Assembly (NCBI GenBank): GCA_008729055.1
Contig: SDUX01000007.1
Coordinates: 4,098,090-4,162,089 of the forward strand
Origin: Pyropia haitanensis
Lineage: Eukaryota > Rhodophyta > Bangiophyceae > Bangiales > Bangiaceae
DNA length: 64,000 nucleotides
Direction: 5' to 3'
Shown: in pieces, positions 54,201 through 64,000 of the stretch
Position numbering within the stretch: the first letter of the stretch is position 1
Layout of the letters: the number at the start of each line of letters is the position of its first letter
Position numbers and translations under genes: made by a program
Notes under the pieces: generated by a model
Told to the model about the DNA's origin: nothing
Seen by the model: the letters and a program-made list of their open reading frames with translations, nothing else
Databases searched by the model: none

Positions 54201-54365
54201 CAGCTGAAGCGGCACGCCCCGGGCACCCGACTCACCACATCCGCCCTGGGCAGCGCCGACGGCGCTGGCGACTGCCGTTGATGCCATGTCGGGCGCGCCC
54301 TCGTCCGCTTCTCCTCGACGCCGACGCGACAGGCGCCACCGCAGAGCAGCCTTGGGGGCCAGCAT
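51252..54365 (-). CDS. PP2C-type protein phosphatase with large insertions
   Basis: Mg/Mn-dependent Ser/Thr phosphatase, 1037 residues, about three times the usual PP2C size. Metal-binding and family motifs are present: NQDAV, FGVLDGHGRHGHHVS, MSGSTAVFVLVRDDDLYVGNVGDSRAVLG (about residue 540), LSWDHKPSRPDERKRILAAGG (about 767), LALSRAFGD, FVILASDGVWDWV and TDDITAVVV. About 220 residues of Ser/Pro/Gly-rich sequence are inserted between DSRAVLG and SWDHKP, and about 60 more before the SRAFGD segment. The first 430 residues are disordered, with an acidic stretch (DATDEEEMAAEM) and a basic one (RKRRIVRVRRQR). It may be a plant-type PP2C with regulatory extensions. Single exon; convergent with the PsbQ-like gene. 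Confidence 0.9.
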   Translation of the reverse strand: MLAPKAALRWRLSRRRRGEADEGAPDMASTAVASAVGAAQGGCGESGARGVPLQLPSARPATAPLKAMMMRGGRRPRGATASTSPDPPQPQLPPVVHPGRYEAIRSATDGDCPVDLALRSASGLSRGSGLGAPSSPASSSTSADSLNESSGEVVRGRVSFGGDGWAEGAWATCSSGRLKMGAAAAAAAAPSAAVVPATPTPTAVPAAPAVPAAPTPAAEGPPSVSAWTPTAAPLTESRRRIVEVADRLGVPPREAATVAAPSGGAGRGASAACGDVCVYVPTVVPVAAAPPPVEDSGRATDTDADATDEEEMAAEMAKWEAETAADGEDPSVKDEEDDTTDGGDVDGGLYGRPGCGSSAKYGSSEDGGYYGGGVFSRLLRRVRGDGGDALLRTRKEPHPSRKRRIVRVRRQRDDALVRLSAGFRCRTGWEPLAGLDKTNQDAVILLLPFGTDDRSSLFGVLDGHGRHGHHVSFFIARQLELRIAAGLNAGLPIDAVFRSACAGADARLMSTAPFDTDMSGSTAVFVLVRDDDLYVGNVGDSRAVLGRVVPPRPRRLPAARPVAGAVDASALRPSASLPVQFLSMPPFGHAFGGQTTGARRHSPSSSPSADGCSATLSEVSSTLSMTPCSSVCRTASVGGTPACSGSGGDPAGRQRWRAPPHPLSDVTSKAETDRLPSPQHAVRTNSARTEDGTGVVGGAGAVPRKHTLSALSPRVLLRSRDSSPAGPPPAASASAVVPCGSAASPAADMVAALMPPSPPRYEAVGLSWDHKPSRPDERKRILAAGGRVERWNATALSDEPTESEASAANSTKGREAITNGEVTTVSTIDAAPPPAVEIEEEEDSAIAGPERVWLADRRLPGLALSRAFGDGVAKSVGVTAVPDVTHLRLTPADAFVILASDGVWDWVPSSEAVRFVGARRQRKEPPQAVAEALVRLAARRWAVRDAVTDDITAVVVFFDHAGAGGGGGGGGRRAEVGAGRWAAAAAVPPNDVERLLPPLPQPVFEPPRPPLVPEALDPSTSPTAASASGQEGFAWTT

Positions 54366-57300
54366 CGTGGCCGGGGGGGAAGGGGCACCACCACGGGGCC
54401 TGTTAAGCTGCCCTTCCGTGCCTTGCCACCTCCCGCAGCAACGCGGCGGTCACCCCCTCCGCGGACCGACCATGCGCGACGAGCGGATCCCGCACGTACA
54501 CACTCGACTGCGCGCAGACGCCGGGTGGTGTAGCCGGCGCCCGCCACGCAGACGCGAGCAGCTGGCTCCACCGTTGTACGCTGCAGTCGACGAGCCGCTC
54601 CGCCCCCCGCCCCGAGAGAACAACAAATGAGCCCCACGCGCTCCACGCCTTCCCGCACACTCCACGTTGCCCCGGTGCGGCGTGGCGACCGCTGGTCGCG
54701 AGCAGCGAGACCAACAGAACGGATGCAGCACGGGCGAACGCCGGGCGTCGAAAAAAAATAAAAAAACGCTCTCCACCCACCCCTCGTGGGGCCCTCTCGC
54801 CCGCGCGGGGCGAGTGCACGCGCGGCGGTGCCCACTGCACAGCGGTGGTCCCCACCGGTCGCCGGGTCCTCTCCAGGTAATCAACAAGCCCGCCGAGACG
54901 CGCGCGACCGCCCCCCACCCCGACCCACACTCACCAGGATGCAGTGGTCGGATTCCCCCTGCGCCGTGCGCAGCAGGCGAGCCTCCCCTCCACGCCTCTC
55001 CTCCGCCGGCCCACGCCCCACTCTCGCAGGGGCGGCGCACGGGCGGGAACACGCCAAACAGCGGCGTCCGTGGGCAACACGGCGCAGGCGCACGCGGCGT
55101 GGACGCCGGGATCCGGGTGGGGCTTGACACGGTCTCGCCAACCGTACCGGTCGGGGAGCCGCCGCCGCTCAGGAGCAAGGACGAACACACAGCCACTCCT
55201 GCCTCGTGGCCGCGGCTGGCGTGGCGGCGGCTGGGCGGGCGGAGGGCGAGGGGGCAGAGAAACAAACGAGAGGCGGCAGGCGTCCGCGGTGGCACCCGTG
55301 GCAGCCGGGGCGCGCCGTCCACGTGCCTGCAAGCCAAGCCACGCCCACCACCGCGCACCCCGCCGCCGCCCGCCGACGGCGGCGGTGGGTGCGCCAGGGA
55401 CAGCGGCGGCACCGCCCCTGAAACGTGCGCCAGACCCAACGGCGCGGAGGCAAACACGGGACCGCCTCCGCAGGCCCCTGTTCCGACAAGGGATACGTTC
55501 GCGTCTGGGCCTCTCCCCCTCAACAGACGCTGTCCAGAGGGGTGCGCCAGTGGCGGCTCCTCCGCCGTCGAGGGGCCCCGCCCGCGGGCCATTTGCGTGC
55601 CAGGCCACACGAGAGGCGCGAATTCTGTCGAGACGCCAAACCCCGAGGCCACCCTGGCCGCGACCGTATGTATTGTCAACGCGCGTACGACAGAGAACGG
55701 CCGCCTTCGGACGCCGACCGCCGGCGTCCCCTCTTGGCCTTCCTAATCACGAAAATTGACGAGCAGGACGCGCTGGACAGCCTGCCAGCAAGGAGAGCGA
55801 TGACATTAGACCGTCGCTAAAACACCTGGCGGGGATCGGCGGGGTCCCTCAACTTCCGCTGACCCAACCGTCGTCAACGTCCCTCCTCGTTGTCCAACCT
55901 CGGACCGCCTCGACAGGCGCCGCCCTCGGCCTCTAGAGCGGGCCCGCCACACACTGGAGGTTGGCGGTGGCTCTCGTCGCCCCGGTGTTTCGCAAGGTGG
56001 GCGGCGCGCTCCAGCGCAACTCCCCGTCCAAGCGGCGTCGCACCGCGCAGCGCCCTTGGGTGGACGCACGACGAGCAACACCCCAATCTTGACCGAACTA
56101 AAAGACAAGCCGACGGCGTCGGGTGCCGAGTACGTGACTGTGCAAGGCGGGGCGACCAAAAGGCCGGGTCCGCTCGCCGGCCTCGAGGGGCGTGCGCCGC
56201 CATCCAAATGGACGCCCCCACTTCCGCGAGCGCGGCCAAGCGACCTCGGTCGCTGCCACCGACCTCGGGGTCTCCGCGGCTCACCGCCGCCTTGATCCGC
56301 TTCTGACAGCTGTGGCAGGGCGGGGGGAGAGCGGGAGGGGCGGCGCCCGCGCTCGGCGCGCAGTCAACGGGGATTTCGATGTCCCGCTGAGGTGTCGTGA
56401 TCGCCGACGGCCACCGCCTCGGGGCGCACCCGCGTGCAAGGATGCGACTGGCGCGACGGCCACATCCAGAGAGCCAATCACGACGCCGAACTGAACAAAC
56501 TGGGGCGTGGCCCCGTCCACTGGGAGGCGTCGAACTTTGTCCGCGGCCAGATTTACGGGCGGCAAGGCCGCCCTGGCCGCGGGTTTGGGTCAGGCGGATC
56601 TCCTCCCCACCGCCTCATGCACATTAGGCGGCGCCGAGATTCGTGGCGGGGGCCCGTGCTGGGGCCTTGCGGGAGCCCGGCCCGTCGGCAGCAATCAAGA
56701 CCCCCTCGAAGGCCACCACCTCGGCCAAGCACGCTCTCCGCCGACGCGCCACGCATGGGCGGCGTGACCTCTGTCTGAAGCCCGATGCCCCCTGGACTCG
56801 AACAGCAAGGGAGCGCCTTCTTGGCCATCACCTCTATACGGGACGTGTCGGACCCCCTTGTTCGGTCAAGGCGGCGGGTTGTCCATAAATAAAATAGGAC
56901 TCGCGGCCGGGGCATTCCTAACACTCTTCGGGTGGATGGCCGCGCTGGCGGGGGACCAGGCCAAGCAATTGGCAAACAGAGCGACCTTGCGCCCGCATGC
57001 GCCCGCCCGATCGGCCTCTCCGCCCGGGCGCTCGACCAACCTACCGCGCGCCTACCGCGGGTGCCACCCGCGCGGGTGACGCGTGCGTCAAGGGGGCTCC
57101 CCGCCCGCGTGCGTCACGGGGGCCCTGCGCGCAGCCGCCGTCGTTCATGGTGCCCGTATGGTTTGTACGCTGGCAGCGCGCGGGGCGCCTCCAAAGCCTG
57201 TCGACTGTTTTCCATGCTGGAAGCGCGCGTCGCGCGAGCACACACCCCCGCCGCGGCGGCGGCGCCGCTGCCCGCGCGACCGACGGGTGGGGTCTAGCCA

Positions 57301-58105
57301 GAGACGGTCAGCGGCCCCCGGCCGCCGCCGCCGCCCCCGCCAGGACGCCCACTCGTGGAGCTCGTGCGAATATTGCCTTGTGTACTCTGAGGCACCACCC
57401 ACCACACACGTTGGCGCCGCTCCTGCGCCATGGCGCACTCTCCTTGCCCGGTTCCGCTCTGTTTCCTCTCCGTTTCCTTGCCCATGGGGGCGGCCAGGGC
57501 GGTGGACCGGCAGCAGGCCGCGGCGGCTGGGGCACCGATCCCCGCGGGCGGCAGGCGCAGCCTTTGCCAATGGGTGGCGGCTCTTGCGTCATGCATGGGC
57601 GACCCCGCCCGCGCGGCCGTCTGCCCCCCCGACCGACCCGTCGCGGCGCGCCGCCGCTACCGCCCGGCCGCCGCGGATCCCCCCGCGGGTGGCGCGGGCG
57701 CCCGCTGTGCGGGTCGTTTCTGTTGGAAACGCGCGCCGGCGCACGGCGCCGTCCCGCCGTGTCCGTCGGTAGCCGACGGGAAGCGCGCGCGGCGCCACCC
57801 GTTGCGGCTGGGCGGCTGCTCGCGGTGTGGGGGCGCCCCTACGGCCGGCCGCCGCGCGACCGGCTCTCCTTGCAAGGCAGTGCTCCTGTCGGTCTCGTGA
57901 GGTTGCGAGTGTCTGTCTTGTTCCCCCCCCCCCCGCGCCCGCGACGCCGCCGCCGCCGTCGCCCACCCCCCCGCACCCCGTTTCAATGGCAGCGGCGGGG
58001 CAGCAGCAGCTGCTGCGGCGGCAGCGGCGTGGCCTCTGCGGTCACCCCCCCCCCCCCCCCCCCCCCGCCCCCGCCCCCAGTAGCCTGTACACTGTACGGC
58101 AGGCG
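54366..58105. other. 3.7-kb intergenic region
   Basis: No supported gene. Part of it (about 55740-56960) lacks G/C runs and differs in texture from both sides. Several 70-140 codon frames there show no known domain; one at 56858-57079 has a hydrophobic segment (LAAGAFLTLFGWMAAL). Possibly remnants of a mobile element. Confidence 0.35.
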
Positions 58106-58678
58106 CTACAGCCCGTCGAGCCCCCCCCCCTCGTCCCCCCCCAGGCTCGGCCGGAACAGCCGCCGCGGGGTCCCCCCCCCCAGGCGGCCGAGGCGGCCGC
58201 CCAGCCCCCCGCCGCCGTCCATCGGGCTGTACAGACCGCCGCCGGCGCCGCCACCGAGGCTCCCGAGGCTCAGCCGCCGGCCGACGCTGCCCGCCACGCC
58301 GCCGCCGAGGCCGCCGACGCCAACGGCGGCGGCGGCACCCCCCCCCCCCCCCCCCCCGCCGCTGACGCTGCCGCCAGGCGCGCCGAGCCCCGGGCTCCAA
58401 CACAGGCCGGCCGCCCCCACCTCCCACCCGTCGCGCGGCAGGAACGGGGTCGCCAGGGGCGTGCCAAACGCGCCGCCGCTGCCGCCGACGGTGGCGCCCC
58501 CCCCCAGCGGCGGCGGGTCCCCCCCGAGCAGCCGGCCGCCGGCGGTGAGCCCCCCCCGGAGGGGCGTCGTCAGCCCCACCGCGCCCGGCCCACCCAGCGA
58601 GCGGAGCGGCGTCAGGCCGAGACCCGCCCCGGCAAACCCCCCCCCCCCGGCTGGCCGCTGCGCTCCCCCCCTATCCCC

Positions 58679-58724
<46 letters not shown>

Positions 58725-58898
58725 GGCCGTCGCCGCCGCGCAGCGGCGTCGGCGCCGCCCACTCGTCCGGGTCGCCCAGCAGCACCCGCAGCGCCGATAG
58801 GGACGGCGCCGCCACGGGCGGCGGCGCGTAGAGGCCGACGCCCCGGCGCGGCGCGGGCGGCGGCGTCGCCGGGGGGGGGGAGGTGCCGCCCCCGCCGC

Positions 58899-58959
<61 letters not shown>

Positions 58960-59071
58960 GGCCGCCGCCGCTGGCGAGCCGCTGGCGGCCAGGGGGGGAG
59001 GCCCAGGGGGGGAGGGGGCAGCGGCGGCGCGCCCAGCGGCGGCACGGCCCCCGCCGCGTCGGGCAGGGCCG

Positions 59072-59112
<41 letters not shown>

Positions 59113-59329
59113 AGCCGCAGGCCGCTCCGCGCCGCCGCCGCCGGCGTCGACGCCGCCAGCGCGGCCGCCGCGTGCGGGGTGGCCGGCGGCGGCGGGGATG
59201 GAGGGGCGGGCGGCGGGCTGGGCGGGCGGACCGCCCGGCCGCCGCCGGGGGCGGGCGGCGGCGGGCCCCCCGCCGGGCGGCGCACCCACCTGGTAAACGC
59301 GCGCGGCAGGGGCGGCGGCGGCGGCGGCA

Positions 59330-59360
<31 letters not shown>

Positions 59361-59467
59361 GGCGGCGGCGGCGACCCGCTTTGGCGCCGCCGCCGCCGCC
59401 GCCGCCGCGGCGGCGCGGCGGCGGCGGCGGGCGTCGGCCCCCCCCCCGCCGCCGGCGCCCCCTCCCC

Positions 59468-59504
<37 letters not shown>

Positions 59505-59536
59505 GTCGCGGTCGGCGGGCGGCGCGTCCGTCCCCC

Positions 59537-59576
<40 letters not shown>

Positions 59577-59998
59577 GGGACGCCTCGCACCCGCGGCGGG
59601 CGCGGCGGCGGGCCCGGCGGCGGCGGCGGCCGCCGCGCCCACCGCCGCCGCCCACAGCGTCGGGCAGCGGCGGGGCGCGGGCGCGGCGCGCGCCGACGCG
59701 CCGCCGCCCGCCGGGGCGGTGCGCGACGCGCCGCCGCCGCCGCGGCGGCGGCGCTTGGCCATCCGCGCCGCGCGGGCGGCGGCGGCAGCGTCGGCGGCGG
59801 CGGCGGCGGCGGCCGTGCCGCCGCCGTGGCCGCCGCGGGTGGGCGTGGCCGCCGCCGGGAGGGCGTGTGGGGGGGGGGGGGGGGGGTGGGGGGGGGGGTG
59901 CCCTCCGCCCCTGCCCGTGCCCGTCGCGCCGGCCAGCGACAGCAGCGGCGGCGGCTGAGGGGGGGTCGCGGTGGGGGGGGGGGGGGGGGCGCCGGCGG

Positions 59999-60042
<44 letters not shown>

Positions 60043-62862
60043 ACCGACGCCCACGGCGACGCCGCGACCGGCGGCGGCGGCGGGCGGGGTGGGGGCGGCG
60101 GCGGCGCGAGCAGCGGCGGCGGCGGTGGGGGCGGCGGCGGCGGCGGCGACGGGGCGGGCCGCTTGCGGCCGCGGCTGCCGCCGCCGCCGCCGCCGCCGCC
60201 GCCACCGCCGCCGCTGCCGGCGGCGGCGGCCCCCCCAGACGGGAGCGTCACGTCAGACAGCGCGCGGGAGGGGGGGGTCCCCGCCGCGCCGCCCCGCCGC
60301 CGCGCCGCGCCGCCGGTGGCGGGGGTGACTGCCGCCGGCAGCGGCGGCGGCGGCGGCAGCGGCGGCCGCGGGGTGCCGCGGCGGCCGCGCGGGTCGGCCG
60401 CCGCCGTGCCGCCGCCGCCGCCGCCGCCGCGGCCGCCGCCGCGGGCGGGGGGCGTCCACGGGGAGCCCACCACCGCCGCCGCCGCCGCCGCCGCCTCTGC
60501 CGCCGCCGCCGCCGCTGCCGCCGCCGCCGCCGCCTCCACCGCCGCCGCCGCCGCCGGCGGCGGCGGCGGCGGCGCCGCCACCGCCGCCGCCGCCGCGTCG
60601 CGCACAGGCGGCCGCGGCCGCCGCGGCTTGGCCGCCGCCCACACCCCCCGGAGCGTGCCGGCCGCGGGCTCGCCGCCGCCGGCGGCCGCGCCGCCGCGCC
60701 GCCGGGCGGGCGCCGTGCCGCCCGCCGCGGGCGGCGCGTTTTCCTTGCCCGCCGCCCGCGCCGGCGGGGCGGCGCCGCCGCCACGGGCGGTGGCGGCGCC
60801 GGCGGTGGCGGCCGCCGCGGCGCGCTCGGCGGCGGCGGCCGCCGCCGCGACCGCCGCCGCCGCCGCCGCCGCGCCGCCGCCCGCCGTTGCGGTCGTTGCG
60901 GCCGCGGCGGCCGCCGCGGCGGGCGTGAGTGCCAGCCGGGGGACGTAGGGGATGAGCGGCCGCCGCGGCGGCGGGTCACGGCCGCCGCGGCTGCTGCCGG
61001 TGCCGCCAGTGCCGCCGCCGCCGCCGCCGCCGCCGCCACCGGTGCCGGCCTTGCCGCCGGTGCCGCCGCCGCCGCCGGCCTTGCCGCCCGCCCGCGCGGC
61101 GGCGGCGGCCTCGGCAATCGCGGCGGCAACCTCGGCGGGCACCGCCGCGGCGGCGGGGGTCACCCCCCCCCCCCCCCCGCCCCCCCCCCCGGCGGGTGGG
61201 TGGCGCCCTCCCCCCCCCCCCCCCCCCCTCACCGGGGTGGCCATCCTCGGCGCCCCCCCCCCCTCTGCCCTCGTGCTCCCCCCGCCGGCGGCGCCCCCAC
61301 AGCGCCGTCTTGGCCCGCCGCACGTACGAGTTGTAGTGGTTCTTCACCGCGTTGTCGGTGCGGCCGGGCAGCTCGGCGGCGATGCGGGCCCAGGCGTTGC
61401 CCCAGGCGGCGTGGAGGGTGGCAAACGTCGCCTCCTCGGCGGCGCACCAGGGCGCCTTGACGATCGCGGGGTCCAGGTGGTTGACCCACCGCTCCCGCGC
61501 CTGCTTGCCGTGGCGGCCGGGGAGGGCGGCGGCGACGGCGGCCCACTTGTGGGGGCCGAGCTCCGCCACCAGGCGGGTGATGGTCGCGTCTTCGGCGGGC
61601 GTCCAGGGGCCACGGCGGGTGCCGGGGCGGGTGGGGGGGGGCGGCCGGCAGGTTGGGGGGGGGGGGGGGGGGGCAGAGGACGAGCGGGGGGGGGGGCGGC
61701 TCGGGGGGGGCGGCTGGTGCCGCCAGCGTCGGCGCTCCTGCAACGGGGGGGGGGGGGCAGGCGGGATAGGGGACGGCGGGGAAGCAGTACGCAGAGCGGA
61801 GAGGGGCAGCGGTCACGGGCACTCACACCGCGGCGGGACGGGCGCGTCAGTCTCCCTGTCGAGCGGCGGCGGTGGGTGGCAAGCGGCCGCGGCCGCGGCC
61901 GCGGCGGCGGCGACGGCGACGGCCAGCCGGCCGTGGCGGTGGCGCCAGTGGTGGCAGCCGCGGCCGGCGCGGCCGACCGACGCTGCCGTAGCGAGCGGCT
62001 CCGCCGTGTCCCCCGCCCCCGCTCCCATCCGACGCAACCAGCCGCCACAGGCCGACGGCCGGCGTTGCGGGAGAGGCGAGGCGGCCGGCCGACGCACGAG
62101 GCACCAAGAAAAAAAAAAAAAACAGCAAACACGCGCACGCGGCGGCGGGTGGCCGCCGCCGCCCACGGCGGCGCGGCGCACGCACCCCATCCCAGACGTA
62201 CCTGCCCGACGCGGCCGCCGGCGGCGTCCCCGCATCGCCGCCGCGGCGGCCACCCCGCGGGGCGCCGCCGCGCCGCCCCCGCCCCGCCGCGGCGGCGGCC
62301 GACGCGGCGCGGCGGCCGCCGGCCGCCGCGCCCGCCGCGGCCACCCCCGCCCCGCCGCCGCCCGGCCGCCGGTCGCGGGTGCCGCGGCGCGGCGCGCTGC
62401 CGCCGCCGTCGCCGCCGCCGCCGCCGCGGCCGCCGCCGTCGCTGCCGCCGTCGCTGCCGCCGTCGCCGCCACCGGCGGCGCCACCACCGGCGGGTGCAGA
62501 CCCGCGGCCGCCGCGCCTCCCTCGCGCCGCTCCCCCCTGCGGCGCCGGGGGAGAAAAGCTCAGCGCACGGCCGACACCGTCGCCGCGGCCACCACCACCG
62601 CTGCCGTCGTCGTCGTCGTCGTCATTGTCGTTGTCGTCGTCGTCGTCATCGTCGTCGTCGACGTCGTCGTTGGGTGGCACGGCGGGGCCGGCGGCGGCCG
62701 CGGCGCCATTGTCAGCAGCGGCGGCGGCGGCGGCGGGGCCGGCGACGCGGCGGCGGCGGTGGACGGCGGCGGGGGTGGTGGTGGTGTCGGGGGAGAGCGC
62801 CGGGAGGGGGGGGAGGGGGGGGACGACGACCGAAAGGGGGAGAGCACCCCCCACGAGTCCAT
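58106..62862 (-). CDS. c-Myb-like R2R3-MYB transcription factor
   Basis: DNA-binding protein with two MYB repeats: R2, RGPWTPAEDATITRLVAELG and GRHGKQARERWVNHLDP; R3, KAPWCAAEEATFATLHAAWG and LPGRTDNAVKNHYNSYVRR (about 61320-61625). The repeats resemble R2/R3 of animal c-Myb and plant MYB3R more than plant R2R3-MYBs, but no R1 was found. The last Trp of R3 is Tyr. An upstream exon starting MDSWGVL (62862) with a poly-Asp stretch probably belongs: an intron 61738-62201 (GTACGT...GTTGCAG) fits. The tail, over 1000 codons of Ala/Gly/Pro runs, keeps islands of real sequence (GKENAPP, ALSDVTLPSGG, ALRVLLGDPDEWAAPTPLRGG, GTPRRLFRPSLGG) to the stop at 58106. Phase changes occur at several C/G runs, e.g. 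61252-61263. Exact model uncertain. Confidence 0.72.
58680..60900. repeat. Clustered GCC/CGG trinucleotide runs
   Basis: Many pure or near-pure GCC or GGC runs (for example 58680-58725, 58895-58960, 59075-59112, 60010-60042 and 60180-60205), which encode poly-Ala, poly-Gly or poly-Pro of the MYB tail depending on phase. Such runs are unstable in replication and hard to sequence. Confidence 0.75.
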
Positions 62863-64000
62863 GGGCGGGGCTACGCAGGGAAACGGTCGGGCGGGCAGCT
62901 ACAGCAACACGGAAGAAGGGGGGGGAGGGGGGGGAGGGGGGGGGGGCGTAGAGCAAAGGGAGGTGGGAAGGGTGGCAGAGGAGGGTGCAAGAGCCACAGG
63001 GGGGGGGTGAAACAGGTCAACGTGGGGAGTAGCGTCGGGGTGGGGGCAGATGGGGGATGATGGGACAGCCACGCCGGGCACGTCGCGGGTGGGGCACGAT
63101 GGCGGCGGGACGCGGGCCGCCCACGCGCACGTGACCCGGCGACGCCGGTCGCCGCCGGCGTGCCGCGCCGGTGCCCGCCGCCGGGAACAGCGCGTGGCGG
63201 TGCGGGTGGGGGTGCCCGCTGGCCGCGGCGGCCACCCCGCCGCCGCCGCGCGCCGGCGTGGCACCAAAGAGAGGGTGGCAAGGGCGGGGGGGGGGGGGGG
63301 GGGGGGTGGGGGGGGGGCCGGCGCGCGCCTGGCCGCGCCCGCCACGGCACCGACAGGGGCGCGTGGGGGGTGGGACGGGCCCCCCCCCCGCCCCCACCAC
63401 CCCCCAGCGGTGGCGGATCCCACGCCGGGCGCCGCCGCCGCGCGCCACCCCCCCCGCCGCGGTGGCGTCCAAAAACTCAAACACGGCGCCCCAACAGCGG
63501 CGGCAGAGGGGGGGGCGACGGCACAGACGGACGGCACTGAGCGCGGCGTCGCCGCCAACCCCCCCCCACCCCACACCCCCCCTCTGCCCGCGCTGGTAGT
63601 GGGGAAATGGAGAGCCGCTGCTGCCACACTGGGCGGCAGGTGGGACGGCCGCGGGGGGTGTCGGCAAAGAGGAGAGGGGAGGACATGGGGGGGGGGGGGC
63701 GGGTGAGAATGGGGGTACTGTGGGGGGGGGGGGGGGGGGGACCGGCGACGGGGGGGGGGGCGAGGTTGGCCGCCGCGCGGCTGGCGGCCGCCGCCGGGCG
63801 GCGGCGGCGGCCTGCCGCCGTCGGCGCGCCGGGCGGGGACCGCGGCGGCGGGGCGGCCATCCGTTCAAACGTTTGAGATTTTGAATGGGGGGGGGTCCTT
63901 GCCCGTGCGGGCGACGACGTGGCAGCGTGAGGGGGGGGGGGGGGGGGGGGGGGGGAAGGTGCGTCCCCGGTCGGGCTCGGCGCGACGCCGCCGCCCCGCT
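62863..64000. other. G-rich 5' flank without a supported gene
   Basis: Upstream of the MYB gene. Many G runs, the longest 25 G at 63931-63955 and others at 63281-63306 and 63722-63740. No protein domain recognised; a gene may enter from beyond the window. Confidence 0.4.

Noticed and set aside
54450..55746. Opposed frames of 409 (-) and 359 (+) codons
   Set aside because: They overlap on opposite strands, have shifting composition and no motif; both read like stop-poor GC DNA.
56761..56860. tRNA-like B box (GTTCGAGTCC on the minus strand) near 56790
   Set aside because: No matching T stem, D arm or acceptor stem could be folded around it.
62101..62130. A run near 62108-62122 considered as a retroposed poly-A tail
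   Set aside because: It lies within the MYB intron with no retroelement body or flanking duplication.
1..64000. CRISPR arrays, bacterial operons, prophage
   Set aside because: No spaced direct-repeat arrays, ribosome-binding sites or phage genes; introns and gene content are eukaryotic.

Overview
The window looks like nuclear DNA of a photosynthetic eukaryote with a very GC-rich, intron-poor genome. The best guess is a bangiophyte red alga of the Porphyra/Pyropia type. The reasons are: coding sequence that is almost all G or C at third positions; alanine-, glycine- and proline-rich low-complexity stretches inside otherwise conserved proteins; few, short spliceosomal introns; two probable plastid proteins (a fibrillin-like protein and a PsbQ-like lumen protein with a twin-arginine signal); and ordinary eukaryotic genes (PARN, Dbp5, Pus3, RING-H2, R2R3-MYB, PP2C). 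The species is an inference from composition and gene content, not from a search.

Layout. 0-2.2 kb: a CCAAT-box cluster and two adjacent MITE-like inverted-repeat elements. 2.2-9.5 kb: PARN-type deadenylase (-) divergent from a fibrillin/PAP-like protein (+), then a Dbp5-type helicase (-) and a small secreted cysteine-rich protein with a TATA box (-). 9.6-18.4 kb: a gene-poor tract with a third inverted-repeat element, a perfect palindrome and a polypurine repeat. 18.4-24 kb: tryptophan 2,3-dioxygenase (-), RING-H2 protein (+) and aromatic amino acid hydroxylase (-). 24.7-28.2 kb: Pus3-type pseudouridine synthase (-). 29-36.4 kb: ankyrin protein (+), a small unknown gene (+), a Deg-type protease (-), a truncated tRNA-Val-like sequence and a DUF4336 protein (+). 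37-41.6 kb: a CAP plus Kazal secreted protein (-) and an S1 protease (-) whose catalytic domain carries a proline-rich insertion. 42.5-48.4 kb: a four-exon maltose/galactoside O-acetyltransferase (+), a type I membrane coiled-coil protein (-) and a class 3 lipase (+). 50-54.4 kb: PsbQ-like protein (+) and a large PP2C (-). 58.1-62.9 kb: a c-Myb-like R2R3-MYB (-) with a huge low-complexity tail.

Two themes run through the window. First, nearly every intron that could be placed by protein homology starts GTACGT or GTGCGT rather than the usual GTRAGT. Second, conserved reading frames repeatedly change phase exactly at long G or C runs (AAAH, Pus3, S1 protease, MYB, PsbQ-like and others). This is most simply explained by run-length errors in the assembly, so gene models here need frame correction before judging them broken.

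Functionally the genes are a normal mixture: RNA metabolism (PARN, Dbp5, Pus3), aromatic amino acid breakdown (TDO, AAAH), proteolysis and secreted defence or wall-type proteins (Deg, S1, CAP-Kazal, Cys-rich), and plastid functions. There is no operon structure; genes are monocistronic on both strands.
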